A DNA stretch of 64,000 nt from an uncultured Granulosicoccaceae bacterium. GTDB taxonomy: Bacteria; Pseudomonadota; Gammaproteobacteria; Granulosicoccales; Granulosicoccaceae. Positions within the stretch are counted from its first letter, which is position 1, and every line of letters starts with the position of its first letter. The stretch covers positions 62,001 to 126,000 of the forward strand of contig CALFCF010000030.1 of assembly GCA_937951345.1 (NCBI GenBank), read 5' to 3'. The translations under genes and the position numbers were made by a program. The notes under the pieces were generated by a model. The model was given only the letters and a program-made list of their open reading frames with translations. It was not told the origin of the DNA and did not search any database. Of the stretch, positions 38,071-48,607 are shown one piece after another.

Positions 38071-39558
38071 TCAGTACTTGGAAACGCTAATGTGTTGAAC
38101 AAGATTTTCAACCGAGGCATGCATCACGTGCACCACCAGGTTTGGCCAGACGCCTAACAGCAAAACAAAGAATGCCAGAAGTGCGAGCATTATAAATTCG
38201 CGACGATCAATGTCGGTTAAATTTGCAACATTGGCGTTGGTTACCTCGCCGAAGATAACGCGCTTAACCATCCAGAGTGTATAGGCAGCACCCAGGATAA
38301 GTGTTGTCGCAGCCAGAAATGCAAACCAGAAGTTCGCTTTGAAACTCGCAATGATCACCATAAACTCCCCGACGAACCCTGAGGTTCCGGGAAGGCCGGC
38401 ATTTGCCAGAGCAAAAAACACCATAAACGCGGCAAAGATCGGCATCGTATTGACGACGCCGCCATAATCGGCAATCTCGCGACTGTGCACACGGTCATAC
38501 ATTACGCCAACACACAGAAACATCGCAGCCGAGATAAATCCGTGTGAAATCATCTGTACCATCGCGCCTTCTATGCCGAGCGCGACATGCGACTGATCAC
38601 CTGCACCAATGAGCATAAACGCGATGAATATACCGAGCGTCACAAAACCCATATGCGAGATGGACGAGTAGGCAATCAGTTTTTTCATATCACGCTGCGC
38701 AAGTGCAACGAAACCGATATAAACAACCGCTACCAGCGACAGGAAGATCATCAGACCATCAAGACGGTTACTGGCATCCGGAGTAATTGGCAGGCTGAAC
38801 CTTAAAAACCCGTAGCCGCCCATTTTCAGCATGATCGCCGCAAGTACGGCAGAACCTGCTGTCGGTGCTTCGACGTGTGCATCCGGCAACCAGGTATGCA
38901 CGGGCCACATCGGGATTTTGACGGCGAACGCGATAAGGAACGCAAGGAATATCAACAGCTGTTCTTTCTGATTCAGTTTGAGAATGTGTAAATCGAGAAC
39001 CGCGAAACTACTGCCAACCCGATACATGTAGATCAGGGCAACCAGCATGAAAACTGAACCCAGAAAGGTATAGAGAAAGAATTTTATCGTGGCGTAGACG
39101 CGATTAGGGCCACCCCAGATTCCGATGATCAGAAACATCGGAATGAGTGTCGCTTCAAAGAATATGTAGAACAGGATCGCGTCAAGTGCCGCGAAAACGC
39201 CAACCATTAACCCTGTCATTATCTGAAAAGCACCCAGATAGACAGCAACACGGTCGGTGATCACCACCCAGGCTGATATAACCACGATGACGTTGATAAA
39301 GGTGGTCAACAGGATGAGTGGCATCGAGATACCATCAACGCCGAGCGTATAGTTAATGTCGAACGATGGTAGCCAGGCAGCATGTTCGGTGAACTGCATC
39401 TGACTGATGGTTGTGTCAAAACCAAAAAAGAGGGGCAGACTGAATACAAACGTCAGCACTGACACACCCAGAGCAATGTGACGAGCCCGCGCATCGCCAA
39501 GCGCCAGAATCACAACGCCAGCAACAATCGGTAGCCAGATCAGTAAACTGAGTAACAT
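38071..39558 (-). CDS. nuoM: NADH-quinone oxidoreductase subunit M
   Basis: An antiporter-like proton-pumping subunit of complex I, 495 residues with about 14 helices. Landmarks are FYIFFEATLIPMFLIIGIWG (conserved Glu), VKIPMWPVHTWLPDAHVEAP (channel Lys and the family signature) and RDMKKLIAYSSISHMGFV. It lies between nuoL (70-nt gap) and nuoN. The 70-nt gap holds two AT-rich direct repeats (AATACAAACT) of no clear role. Confidence 0.97.
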   Translation of the reverse strand: MLLSLLIWLPIVAGVVILALGDARARHIALGVSVLTFVFSLPLFFGFDTTISQMQFTEHAAWLPSFDINYTLGVDGISMPLILLTTFINVIVVISAWVVITDRVAVYLGAFQIMTGLMVGVFAALDAILFYIFFEATLIPMFLIIGIWGGPNRVYATIKFFLYTFLGSVFMLVALIYMYRVGSSFAVLDLHILKLNQKEQLLIFLAFLIAFAVKIPMWPVHTWLPDAHVEAPTAGSAVLAAIMLKMGGYGFLRFSLPITPDASNRLDGLMIFLSLVAVVYIGFVALAQRDMKKLIAYSSISHMGFVTLGIFIAFMLIGAGDQSHVALGIEGAMVQMISHGFISAAMFLCVGVMYDRVHSREIADYGGVVNTMPIFAAFMVFFALANAGLPGTSGFVGEFMVIIASFKANFWFAFLAATTLILGAAYTLWMVKRVIFGEVTNANVANLTDIDRREFIMLALLAFFVLLLGVWPNLVVHVMHASVENLVQHISVSKY

Positions 39559-39628
39559 GAGATAATTTGTCTGGTTATCAAACCACTTAAATACAAACTA
39601 AAAAAAGCAACTTAAAAATACAAACTGT

Positions 39629-41578
39629 TTAAATAAACAGAAATATGCTCATCATGACCAGCAGTCCGATGATCATTGCAAACGCATAGTGAAACAGGTA
39701 CCCGGATTGACTTAATCGCGCTAGTCCCGCGAGTTTACCTATCCCCTGCGCTGATCCATTGACCACGGCGCCATCAATCACCCCCTGATCTCCAAAACGC
39801 CACAGCCCTGCCCCAATGCCAACAGAACCTGCCGCAAACACGGTTTGGTTAAATTCATCGAATCCGTATTTTTTATCCAGGATACGGTGCAGAAAACCCA
39901 GTTTTGACTGAATTTTCGCCGGCCATTCCGGTTTAACCAGATAGAAAAACCAGGCGAAGAAGACACCCGCCATAGCCAGATAAAACGCCTTCGAGCCCGG
40001 CACATGAGACAGCATGGACATCGCACCTGTCGTGTGTTCGCGCACCCGCTCAATCACATTGTGAGAATCGTCCACGAAGATCACACCCTCAAAGTACTGA
40101 CCGAAGACGATCGGACCCATCGTCATAAAACCGATTATGACCGAGGGCACAGCAAGCGCAATTAATGGCCAGGTCACGACGTTAGGCGGCTCGTGACAAT
40201 GTTCCTCGGTATGCTCGTCCATACGCGACTTGCCATGGAAGACAAGGAAAAACATACGAAACGAATAAAAAGCTGTGACAAACACACCGGCCAGTACCGC
40301 CCAGTAAGCCAGTGTAGCCCCCGGCAGTGTTGATTCGTGGACAGCCTCGATAATTAAATCCTTTGAGAAAAACCCCGACAGCCCCGGAAAACCGATTAAG
40401 GCAAGCGAGCCAATCAATGACGTCCAATACGTTATAGGCAGATACTTGCGCAACCCACCCATTTTTCGCATGTCCTGCTCGTGATGCAGTGCAATGATTA
40501 CCGAGCCGGCAGCGAGAAACAGCAGAGCTTTAAAAAACGCATGTGTCATCAGATGAAAGATGGCGGCAGAGTAAGCCGATGCACCGAGCGCGACGGTCAT
40601 GTAACCCAACTGCGATAAGGTTGAATAAGCAACAACCCGTTTGATGTCGTGTTGCACAATACCGATCAACCCCATCAGGAAGGCAGTCAGCGCACCGATA
40701 ACCAGAATAAAGCTCAGTGCTGTCTCCGATAACTCAAATAACGGTGACATGCGGGCGACCATAAAGATACCGGCTGTAACCATTGTGGCTGCGTGAATCA
40801 GTGCAGAGATAGGCGTCGGGCCTTCCATTGAATCAGGCAGCCAGACATGCAACGGCATTTGCGCCGACTTTCCCATTGCGCCGATAAACAGACAGATGCA
40901 AATAACCGTCAACACCGACCATTCAAATCCGCCCATAATGGACATGGTTTGTCCAATAAGCGGCTGTGCTTTCACAAACACTTCTTCGTAATCGAGGCTG
41001 CCGGTATACATAACGACAGCAGCGATACCGAGTATGAAACCAAAATCACCCACACGATTAACAAGAAACGCTTTCATGTTGGCAAATATGGCTGTGTCGC
41101 GCTTGTACCAGAAACCGATTAACAGGTAAGACACAGTACCTACAGCTTCCCAACCAAAAAAGAGCTGCATGAAGTTATTCGACATCACCAGCATCAGCAT
41201 CGAGAAGGTGAAAAGCGAGATGTAGGAGAAAAATCGCTGGTAACCGTCATCGTCATGCATATAGCCAATGGTGTATATGTGCACCATCAGCGATACGAAC
41301 GTCACCACCAGCATCATAAGCACCGTCAATCGGTCGACAAGAAATCCGACTTCAAAACGGATACCTCCACTGACCATCCAGGTGTAAATCGACTCGTTGA
41401 ACGTATTACCCGATAAAACCACCTGCTGAAACGCTATAAGCGACAACAGAAAAGACATTGCAACACCGCCGATAGTCACGCGATGCGACATCACACGACC
41501 CAGCCGTTTACCAAACAGCCCGGCTGCGATAGCCGCGAACAACGGGCATAACGGGATAAGCGTATAGATGAATTTCAT
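39629..41578 (-). CDS. nuoL: NADH-quinone oxidoreductase subunit L
   Basis: The distal antiporter-like subunit of complex I, 649 residues. Besides the core helices (FFGWEAVGTVSYLLIGFW with the channel Glu, KSAQMPLHVWLPDSMEGPTP, DIKRVVAYSTLSQLGYM) it has the C-terminal extension whose lateral helix runs along the membrane arm. A His-rich loop (EEHCHEPPNV) near residue 465 is common in the family. It starts 14 nt after nuoK. Confidence 0.97.
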   Translation of the reverse strand: MKFIYTLIPLCPLFAAIAAGLFGKRLGRVMSHRVTIGGVAMSFLLSLIAFQQVVLSGNTFNESIYTWMVSGGIRFEVGFLVDRLTVLMMLVVTFVSLMVHIYTIGYMHDDDGYQRFFSYISLFTFSMLMLVMSNNFMQLFFGWEAVGTVSYLLIGFWYKRDTAIFANMKAFLVNRVGDFGFILGIAAVVMYTGSLDYEEVFVKAQPLIGQTMSIMGGFEWSVLTVICICLFIGAMGKSAQMPLHVWLPDSMEGPTPISALIHAATMVTAGIFMVARMSPLFELSETALSFILVIGALTAFLMGLIGIVQHDIKRVVAYSTLSQLGYMTVALGASAYSAAIFHLMTHAFFKALLFLAAGSVIIALHHEQDMRKMGGLRKYLPITYWTSLIGSLALIGFPGLSGFFSKDLIIEAVHESTLPGATLAYWAVLAGVFVTAFYSFRMFFLVFHGKSRMDEHTEEHCHEPPNVVTWPLIALAVPSVIIGFMTMGPIVFGQYFEGVIFVDDSHNVIERVREHTTGAMSMLSHVPGSKAFYLAMAGVFFAWFFYLVKPEWPAKIQSKLGFLHRILDKKYGFDEFNQTVFAAGSVGIGAGLWRFGDQGVIDGAVVNGSAQGIGKLAGLARLSQSGYLFHYAFAMIIGLLVMMSIFLFI

Positions 41579-41592
41579 CAGTGGATTCCCGT

Positions 41593-41898
41593 TTATCCTT
41601 TGAGCTGATTCAGATCAGCGACATTGATGGTTTGTCTGTTACGAAACAACACCACCAGAATCGCGAGGCCAATAGCCGCTTCTGCAGCGGCAACAGTTAA
41701 GATAAAAAATACAAAAATCTGTCCGGCACCATCATCCAGAAAATGCGAGAACGTCACGAAATTCATATTCACTGACAACAGCATCAGTTCTATCGACATC
41801 AGTAAGATGATCACGTTTTTTCTGTTCAGGAATATCCCCACCACGCTGAGGCAGAACAGAATCGCTCCAAGCACCAGGAAATGCGATAGTGGAATCAT
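41593..41898 (-). CDS. nuoK: NADH-quinone oxidoreductase subunit K
   Basis: A 101-residue, three-helix membrane subunit of complex I, the usual length. The two membrane-buried Glu residues important for proton transfer lie in [15 protein letters not shown] and [15 protein letters not shown]. The ATG overlaps the stop of nuoJ (ATGA), implying coupled translation. It stands between the J subunit and the L subunit in the conserved operon order. Confidence 0.97.
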   Translation of the reverse strand: MIPLSHFLVLGAILFCLSVVGIFLNRKNVIILLMSIELMLLSVNMNFVTFSHFLDDGAGQIFVFFILTVAAAEAAIGLAILVVLFRNRQTINVADLNQLKG

Positions 41899-42500
41899 GA
41901 CTTGCTCTCCGTATCCATGGAGACCACACGCAAGCGATCCTCTTTTTTGACCTGCACCTGCAAACCCGGGCGTTGATATTTGGTATCGCTGCGACGGCGC
42001 ATCGTCAGCGCGATCGCGGCTACGATGGCCACCATTAAAATCAACGCAGCGACCTCAAAGTGGAACAGATAATCGCTATACAGTAATCTGCCCAGTTCTT
42101 CAGTGTTACTATAATTAGCCGGTTTAGCTGCGGGCGCTGGAAAATTTTCTGACGGGAAATAGCGTTGTGTCAACAGGAACACCATTTCAAGAAACATGAT
42201 GGAACCAACCAATATGCCGACCGGCAGGTATTTAACAAAGCCTTCGCGCAACGGCTCGACATTAATATCAAGCATCATCACAACAAACAGAAACAGCACC
42301 ATCACCGCACCGACATAGACCAGCACAAGGGTTACGGCGAGAAACTCAGCTTCCAATAACATCCAGATCGCCGCGGCTGTAAAGAAAGTCAGTACCAGAA
42401 ACATCGCCGCATAAACCGGGTTTCGAACGGTTATAACGCGCGCTGCCGCGAACACCATAATGATGGCGAACACGTAGAATATAAATAACTGGAAGCTCAC
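41895..42500 (-). CDS. nuoJ: NADH-quinone oxidoreductase subunit J
   Basis: A 201-residue membrane subunit of complex I with five helices. The third holds the pi-bulge region ([21 protein letters not shown]) that links the quinone site to the proton channels. Another helix is [19 protein letters not shown], followed by a charged C-terminal tail. GTG start with only a weak AGGT upstream. Overlaps nuoK by 4 nt. Confidence 0.95.
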   Translation of the reverse strand: MSFQLFIFYVFAIIMVFAAARVITVRNPVYAAMFLVLTFFTAAAIWMLLEAEFLAVTLVLVYVGAVMVLFLFVVMMLDINVEPLREGFVKYLPVGILVGSIMFLEMVFLLTQRYFPSENFPAPAAKPANYSNTEELGRLLYSDYLFHFEVAALILMVAIVAAIALTMRRRSDTKYQRPGLQVQVKKEDRLRVVSMDTESKS

Positions 42501-42581
42501 AATTAGAGTTACCTGATTTTTGTTTGTCGAATCACTTCTGTCAGTTCACGTCAGTCGATTCACGCCTGCCGACTCACCCAT

Positions 42582-43073
42582 CTACCGATACAGAGCATCC
42601 TGCGCACGATCGGCCTGGATTTGTTCCTCATAACGATCGCCTATCGCGAGCAATTTGTCTTTGGTCATAATCTGCTCGCCGCGATTTTCAAAGTGGTATT
42701 CAAAAATTCGCGTCTCGACAATAGAATCAACCGGACAGGCTTCTTCGCAAAAGCCACAAAAAATACATTTAAAAAGATCGATATCGTATCGCGTGGTTCG
42801 TCGCGTATTGTCCGGTCGCTGTTCGGATTCGATCGTGATAGCCAGTGCAGGACAGACTGCTTCGCACAGCTTGCAGGCAATACAACGTTCTTCGCCATTC
42901 GGATAACGACGCAACGCGTGCAAACCCCGAAAGCGGTTTGATTGCGGTGTTTTTTCTTCCGGGTATTGCACGGTTATGTTTCCCGACAAAAAATATTTCC
43001 CTGTCAGGCGCATACCCTTGAGCAGTTCCCACAGCGTGAAACTTTTAACGTATTTGGAGAGTTGACCTGTCAT
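42582..43073 (-). CDS. nuoI: NADH-quinone oxidoreductase subunit I
   Basis: A 163-residue ferredoxin-like subunit holding two [4Fe-4S] clusters (N6a and N6b) that pass electrons toward N2 in NuoB. The two motifs, [14 protein letters not shown] and [14 protein letters not shown], each have the CxxCxxCxxxCP spacing. The N-terminal amphipathic helix anchors it near the membrane. It begins 25 nt after nuoH. Confidence 0.97.
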   Translation of the reverse strand: MTGQLSKYVKSFTLWELLKGMRLTGKYFLSGNITVQYPEEKTPQSNRFRGLHALRRYPNGEERCIACKLCEAVCPALAITIESEQRPDNTRRTTRYDIDLFKCIFCGFCEEACPVDSIVETRIFEYHFENRGEQIMTKDKLLAIGDRYEEQIQADRAQDALYR

Positions 43074-43098
43074 CTCGCTACCTGATTCCTAAACTCTG

Positions 43099-44157
43099 TT
43101 ACGAACCGTCACCGGATGCAACCTCCAATGCCGCCTGACCTGCGGTTTGAAGATCACGAATATCAAACCACGGCTCGACGCCATAGAACACGGCAACACC
43201 AACAACGGCAATCCAGACAATGGTCACGGGGATAAACACTTTCCAACCCAGACGCATGATCTGGTCGTAGCGGTATCGTGGAAAGGTCGCACGAAACCAT
43301 AAAAACAAAAACATGCTGAATGCGGTTTTGATCAGAAACCAGTGAAACCCGTCCCCTACACCGTCAATCGGTGATAGCCAACCACCGAGAAACATGATCG
43401 TCATCAGTGCAGAGATCATGATCATGTTGGCATATTCAGCCAGAAAAAATACGGCGAAGGCCATACCGGAATAATCAACATGAAAACCCGCAACAATTTC
43501 GGACTCACCTTCGGCCACATCAAACGGGGCGCGGTTGGTTTCAGCAACCCCGGATATGAAATACACAATTGCCAGAGGAAATAGCGGTACAACGAACCAA
43601 TGACCGATACCGCCACCCTGGGCGAGCACAATCTCACGCATGTTGAGGCTGCCGCTCAGCATCAGCACACCGATCAGCGCGAAACCCATCGCTATTTCGT
43701 AAGCGACGATTTGCGCTGCCGAGCGCATTGAGCCAAGAAAGGCGTATTTCGAATTCGAGGCCCACCCGGCAATGATGACACCGTATACACCGAGTGACGT
43801 CATGGCCAACACATACAGTAGCCCGGCATTGATATCAGCAAGTACAAGCTGATCAGAGAACGGAATAACCGCCCAGGCGGCGAATGCCGGCGCCAGTGAT
43901 AACACAGGTGCGATCAAAAATAAAAACCGCGATGAGTTCGTCGGAACGATGACCTCTTTGGTCAACAACTTGAACAAATCAGCAAACGGTTGCAGCAAAC
44001 CACACCAACCCACCCGGTTGGGTCCGACCCGGACTTGCATCGATCCAATGACCTTGCGCTCGGCTAACGTAAAATAGGCGACAGCGATCAACAGTGGCAC
44101 GATGATCAAGACGATCTTGATCAGTGTCCAGATAAGTAATATCAACCCGTCAAACAT
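43099..44157 (-). CDS. nuoH: NADH-quinone oxidoreductase subunit H
   Basis: The membrane subunit that forms the quinone-entry channel with NuoB and NuoD; 352 residues, about eight helices. Signatures are [20 protein letters not shown] and [20 protein letters not shown], with the conserved acidic residues of the E-channel. The ATG at 44157 has AAGGTGGG upstream at proper distance; an in-frame GTG at 44169 would add 4 residues. C-terminal residues after the last helix are a short soluble tail. Confidence 0.96.
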   Translation of the reverse strand: MFDGLILLIWTLIKIVLIIVPLLIAVAYFTLAERKVIGSMQVRVGPNRVGWCGLLQPFADLFKLLTKEVIVPTNSSRFLFLIAPVLSLAPAFAAWAVIPFSDQLVLADINAGLLYVLAMTSLGVYGVIIAGWASNSKYAFLGSMRSAAQIVAYEIAMGFALIGVLMLSGSLNMREIVLAQGGGIGHWFVVPLFPLAIVYFISGVAETNRAPFDVAEGESEIVAGFHVDYSGMAFAVFFLAEYANMIMISALMTIMFLGGWLSPIDGVGDGFHWFLIKTAFSMFLFLWFRATFPRYRYDQIMRLGWKVFIPVTIVWIAVVGVAVFYGVEPWFDIRDLQTAGQAALEVASGDGS

Positions 44158-44232
44158 GTTGGCACCCACCTTTGTTGCTGTTGCTGGCGTGGTAGCTTAT
44201 GTACTGGCTGATCAACACTAACTTCCGGTGAG

Positions 44233-46593
44233 TCATGAACGCTGGATCTCCACAGCGGCGCAAAGCGGGCCCAGCGCTGCAGTTTCTGTCAATCCACCCG
44301 GTATCCAGACGCAATTCTCAGGGACTGCGTCGTCCAGCTTAACCGGCAAGGTGACTCGTGATCCGTTTTGTACAACGACAATCTGATCACCGTCGTTGAT
44401 ATTGTGGCGCTGCAATTCCGAATGCCGCATAGAGGCGAAAGCCTGTTTACCGTCGTTGGATTTCTGAAGAGGCACGGAGCGACGAACCAAAGGATCAACG
44501 CGATGAATCGGAATTTCGCCAACCCGTAACAGCGCATCCCCATAGTCAATTGACTGGTAGTCTGTTTGCGCACTGCCGCTTGTCAGATTGTTTAATTCGA
44601 TGTTTGCACATTGCGACTGAACTTCCCGGGTAATCTGTTCAGGGCTTGTGTAGGCAATGTCCTGTAATTCGAGAAGATCAGCCAACACACGATAAATCTT
44701 CCATGCCGGTCGTGCCTGACCGGGTGGCTCAACCAGTCCACGGTTACTTTGCCAGTGTCCGGTAGCGTTAACGTATGTACCATAACTTTCAGTGAATGCC
44801 GCTGCAGGCAGCACCACTGTTGCGTACTGGCGAATAGATTCGCTATCAAATGCGCTGACACATATTACCTGTTCGGCGCCTGCAACCGCCTGCATGGCAC
44901 CGGCGGCATTAGCGGCATCAAATTCAAGCTCCACGCCGTGCAGCAAGTACGTGTTTAATGATTGGTTCAACATGTCACCGGCATGACGGCCGGCGGAACC
45001 GAGCGCACTACCACCTGCCCGGCGATGCGGCACCACGCCCGCTAACCAGGCACCGGCTGAGTTACCGAGCGAAGGCAGGTACGAAAGCGTTGCGTTTACT
45101 TTGGTTGCTATCGCTTCAGCCAGAGCGGCTAACGTCGCGAAGGCGGGATGATTAACGGCAAGCGAACCGAGCATCAAACTGGCACGTTCGGCGTCACGTA
45201 GTTCCGCTGCAATTTGTCGGTGTCGATCATCCGGCTCGAGCGATGGCAGACCACGAAGTTTGCCCAGATCTGCTTCAGCGGCCACTGCGATCCTGCACAG
45301 TTCATCGGCCAGCCTGTCATAACGGGGAGACAGGGCAACCGACGCATCGAAGTGCATCGGAAAATCCAGTGGATTAACGAAACTTATACGTCCGCCGTTC
45401 AGTGCTGACTTTCGAAGTCGAAGCGCAGCGATCGGTAATTCTTTTCGAATGTTGGAACCAACAACCAGTGCAGCATCGAGGCTCTCGAGGTCATTGATGC
45501 TCATACCCAGCCACGGCATCGCCGGTGAGCTTGCGTCAGCCGAAAAGTCAGTTTGCGCAAGGCGGTGATCAATGTCATCGGTACCCAGGGCACGCGCAAG
45601 TTTTTGTGCCATGTACAGTTCTTCAAGTGTACTGTGCGCACTCGCAAGCACACCCAGACTGCCCTTGCCTGCACCGCTTCGCAATGCATCAACCGCTGCC
45701 TGTAATGCGGTATCCCAGTCACAATCAACCAGTTCACCGTTCTGTCTAATGCGCGGTGTCGTCAGTCTGTCAGCAGAATGCAAACCCTGATAACTGAAAC
45801 GGTCTCTATCTGATATCCAGACTTCATTGATTGCCTCGTTTTCACGCGGCACAACGCGGTTTACCTTACCGTTATCGAGGTGTACAAAAATATTTGATCC
45901 GAGGCTGTCGTGTGGTGCGACTGCCGGTGCCTGTTGCAGTTCCCAGGAGCGCGCCGAGTATCGTGAAGGACGCGCGGTTAAGGCGCCGACCGGACAAATG
46001 TCAATAACATTGCCGGACACTTCGGAAGCTACCGATTTTTCGATGTACGTACCGATGCGCACGTTCTCGCCGCGACCTGTGGCACCCAACTCGCGTACCC
46101 CGGCAATTTCCTCACCGAAACGAACACATCGCGTGCAGTGGATACAGCGTGTCATTTCAGTGGCTATCAATGGACCGATATATTTGTCCATCACAACCCG
46201 CTTGCCTTCCGTGTACTGCGATGCACTACCGCCATAACCCATCGCGACATCCTGCAACTCGCACTCACCACCCTGATCGCAGATGGGACAATCCAGCGGA
46301 TGATTGATCAGCAGAAATTCCATCGTGCCCTGCTGCGCCTCAAGGGCAAGTTTGGAGCGCGTTTTTACCACCATATCCGGCATTACCGGTGTAGCGCAGG
46401 CAGGCAGAGGTTTCGGTGCTTTTTCGACTTCCACCAGACACATGCGGCAGTTGGCCGCTACCGATAATTTCTTGTGATAGCAGAAACGCGGAATATCAAT
46501 ACCGGCTGCGTCAGTGACCTCGATCAACATCTGCCCGCGTTTTGCAGTCAGAGGTTGCCCGTCCACCGTCAGATTAATATCGTCGTCACTCAT
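44233..46593 (-). CDS. nuoG: NADH-quinone oxidoreductase subunit G
   Basis: The largest peripheral subunit of complex I, 786 residues. An N-terminal [2Fe-2S] domain (NCRMCLVEVEK and the other two Cys), a His/Cys [4Fe-4S] site (HPLDCPICDQGGECELQD), and a further [4Fe-4S] cluster (RCIHCTRCVRFGEE, DICPVGAL) are intact. The rest is a molybdopterin-oxidoreductase-like fold that carries no cofactor in complex I. I did not find the extra N7 cluster ligand set of E. coli NuoG. Starts 53 nt after nuoF. Confidence 0.96.
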   Translation of the reverse strand: MSDDDINLTVDGQPLTAKRGQMLIEVTDAAGIDIPRFCYHKKLSVAANCRMCLVEVEKAPKPLPACATPVMPDMVVKTRSKLALEAQQGTMEFLLINHPLDCPICDQGGECELQDVAMGYGGSASQYTEGKRVVMDKYIGPLIATEMTRCIHCTRCVRFGEEIAGVRELGATGRGENVRIGTYIEKSVASEVSGNVIDICPVGALTARPSRYSARSWELQQAPAVAPHDSLGSNIFVHLDNGKVNRVVPRENEAINEVWISDRDRFSYQGLHSADRLTTPRIRQNGELVDCDWDTALQAAVDALRSGAGKGSLGVLASAHSTLEELYMAQKLARALGTDDIDHRLAQTDFSADASSPAMPWLGMSINDLESLDAALVVGSNIRKELPIAALRLRKSALNGGRISFVNPLDFPMHFDASVALSPRYDRLADELCRIAVAAEADLGKLRGLPSLEPDDRHRQIAAELRDAERASLMLGSLAVNHPAFATLAALAEAIATKVNATLSYLPSLGNSAGAWLAGVVPHRRAGGSALGSAGRHAGDMLNQSLNTYLLHGVELEFDAANAAGAMQAVAGAEQVICVSAFDSESIRQYATVVLPAAAFTESYGTYVNATGHWQSNRGLVEPPGQARPAWKIYRVLADLLELQDIAYTSPEQITREVQSQCANIELNNLTSGSAQTDYQSIDYGDALLRVGEIPIHRVDPLVRRSVPLQKSNDGKQAFASMRHSELQRHNINDGDQIVVVQNGSRVTLPVKLDDAVPENCVWIPGGLTETAALGPLCAAVEIQRS

Positions 46594-46646
46594 GTATTTT
46601 CACACTATGCGCTGATCACGATTAGGTCGCGTGCAGCATTTTAAAA

Positions 46647-47969
46647 TCAGGCAACTGCACCTAACTGCTCAGCGACCAGACTGCGTTTGTGTTCTATGTA
46701 ATATTCGAATTCATGGCGAAAATGTTTCAGCATGCCTTGCACCGGCATTGCTGCCGCGTCACCGAGCGCACAAATCGTTCTACCGGCAATTTTACCAGCC
46801 ACGTCCTCGAGTTTATCCAGATCTTCAGGCTGTCCTTCCCCGTCAACGATGCGACACAGCATTCTGTACAACCAACCGGTTCCTTCACGACACGGCGTAC
46901 ATTGACCGCAGGATTCAGAAAAATAAAATCGCGATATACGTTTAAGCGCGACGACCATATCGGTTGTTTCATCCATGACGATTACGGCACCCGAACCCAG
47001 CATCGAACCGGCTTTGGCAATGGCATCGTAGTCCATATTGGTTTGCATCATGATGTCACCGGGTAGAACCGGTACCGAAGACCCACCGGGTATTACCGCT
47101 TTTAATTTGCGACCGTCGCGCATACCACCCGCCATCTCAAGCAATTCGCTGAACGGCGTACCCAGATTGATTTCAAAGTTGCCCGGTGCAGCAACATGCC
47201 CGGACACGGAAAACAGCTTCTGACCACCGGCATTCTCGATACCCATGGATTGAAACCATTCAGCACCGTTACGCATGATCGCCGGAACTGACGCAACTGA
47301 TTCCGTATTGTTGATGGTGGTCGGTCGACCGTAGAGACCGTAGCCAGCCGGGAATGGTGGTTTAAAGCGAGGTTGGCCTTTCTTGCCTTCCAGTGACTCA
47401 AGAAGTGCCGTTTCCTCACCGCAAATATAGGCGCCGGCACCGAGCGTACCGTAAACATCGATGTCGATGCCGCTGCCTTTTATATCCTTACCGACCCAGC
47501 CGTTGTCATAAGCTTCCTTTAGGGCCTGCATAAAACGCTCGTAGCTTTCGTCCATGAATTCACCGCGCATGTAGTTGTAGCCAACACTCGCGTGAATGGC
47601 ATAACAACCGATGAGCATACCTTCAACCAGTGCGTGCGGATTGAAACGCAACAGGTCTCTATCCTTACAAGTGCCCGGTTCGGATTCATCGGAATTAACC
47701 ACCAGATAACTTTGACCGAATGGCTTAGCACCTTCCGGGTCCGGTTTCGGCATGAAGCTCCACTTCAGGCCGGTCGGAAAGCCCGCACCACCACGCCCTC
47801 GAAGTCCTGATGCTTTAACTATTTCGACAACGTCTGCCGGTGACATTTTCTCGTCAATAATTTTTTGCCAGCCAGTGTAACCACCGATCTTCAGGTAGTT
47901 TTCATACGTCCACGGCTCATCAAATTGCAGTGTCGTGTAACAGACCTGGTTTTGTACTTGAGCATTCAT
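46647..47969 (-). CDS. nuoF: NADH-quinone oxidoreductase subunit F
   Basis: NuoF binds NADH and FMN and carries [4Fe-4S] cluster N3. The 440 residues include GRGGAGFPTGLKW (FMN site), ESEPGTCKDRD, GAYICGEETALLESLEGK (NADH and FMN binding) and ESCGQCTPCREGTGW with a distal Cys in RTICALGDAAAMPV for N3. Length and start are standard. It lies 33 nt after nuoE. Confidence 0.98.
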   Translation of the reverse strand: MNAQVQNQVCYTTLQFDEPWTYENYLKIGGYTGWQKIIDEKMSPADVVEIVKASGLRGRGGAGFPTGLKWSFMPKPDPEGAKPFGQSYLVVNSDESEPGTCKDRDLLRFNPHALVEGMLIGCYAIHASVGYNYMRGEFMDESYERFMQALKEAYDNGWVGKDIKGSGIDIDVYGTLGAGAYICGEETALLESLEGKKGQPRFKPPFPAGYGLYGRPTTINNTESVASVPAIMRNGAEWFQSMGIENAGGQKLFSVSGHVAAPGNFEINLGTPFSELLEMAGGMRDGRKLKAVIPGGSSVPVLPGDIMMQTNMDYDAIAKAGSMLGSGAVIVMDETTDMVVALKRISRFYFSESCGQCTPCREGTGWLYRMLCRIVDGEGQPEDLDKLEDVAGKIAGRTICALGDAAAMPVQGMLKHFRHEFEYYIEHKRSLVAEQLGAVA

Positions 47970-48002
47970 GTGTATTTCTTTCGCAAATTACCCGGCTACT
48001 CG

Positions 48003-48491
48003 TTAATCAAGCGCATCCAGAATTTCATCAACCTTTTCCGGTGTCAGATCTGTATGGTAGACATGATCAACCTGCATCATTGGTCCGCCGGCACACGCGG
48101 CCAGACATTCCTCTTCGACCTTGAGAAAAATTTTACCGTCAGCCGTGCTCTCACCCAGTTTGATACCGTATTTTTTTTCAACATGGTTAACGATAGTGTC
48201 TGACCCCATCAACATACAGCTGATATTGGTGCAGATAGCGATATTGTGGCGCCCACAAGGCTTAGTCTCATACATCGAGTAGAAGCTTGCCACTTCGTAG
48301 ACAGCAATTTTCGGCATGTCGAGTACTTCGGCACAAGCATCCATTAATTCCGTTGTCAGGTAGCCATCATTCTGATGCTGCGCCACGCGCAGAGCTGCCA
48401 AAACGGCTGACTGTTTCTGTTCCGGCGGATACCGGCCTAGCCACTCGTTAATTTCATCGAGTGAATGCTGATTGAGAACACTTTCAGTCAT
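48003..48491 (-). CDS. nuoE: NADH-quinone oxidoreductase subunit E
   Basis: A thioredoxin-fold subunit with [2Fe-2S] cluster N1a; 162 residues. Cys ligands lie in CTNISCMLMG and EECLAACAGGPMMQVD. The N-terminal helical segment (PPEQKQSAVLAALRVAQHQN) is typical. It associates with NuoF at the NADH end. It lies 116 nt after nuoD, with no gene in that gap. Confidence 0.97.
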   Translation of the reverse strand: MTESVLNQHSLDEINEWLGRYPPEQKQSAVLAALRVAQHQNDGYLTTELMDACAEVLDMPKIAVYEVASFYSMYETKPCGRHNIAICTNISCMLMGSDTIVNHVEKKYGIKLGESTADGKIFLKVEEECLAACAGGPMMQVDHVYHTDLTPEKVDEILDALD

Positions 48492-48607
48492 ATAAATCGG
48501 TTCACGTTCTTGATGATTCGCACGCTTAAGTTTTTACAATTCCAGACCAAAACGATCTTTGTTGAAAATCCGCACTTGCCACTTTCTATACAAACCCACA
48601 ACAGTTC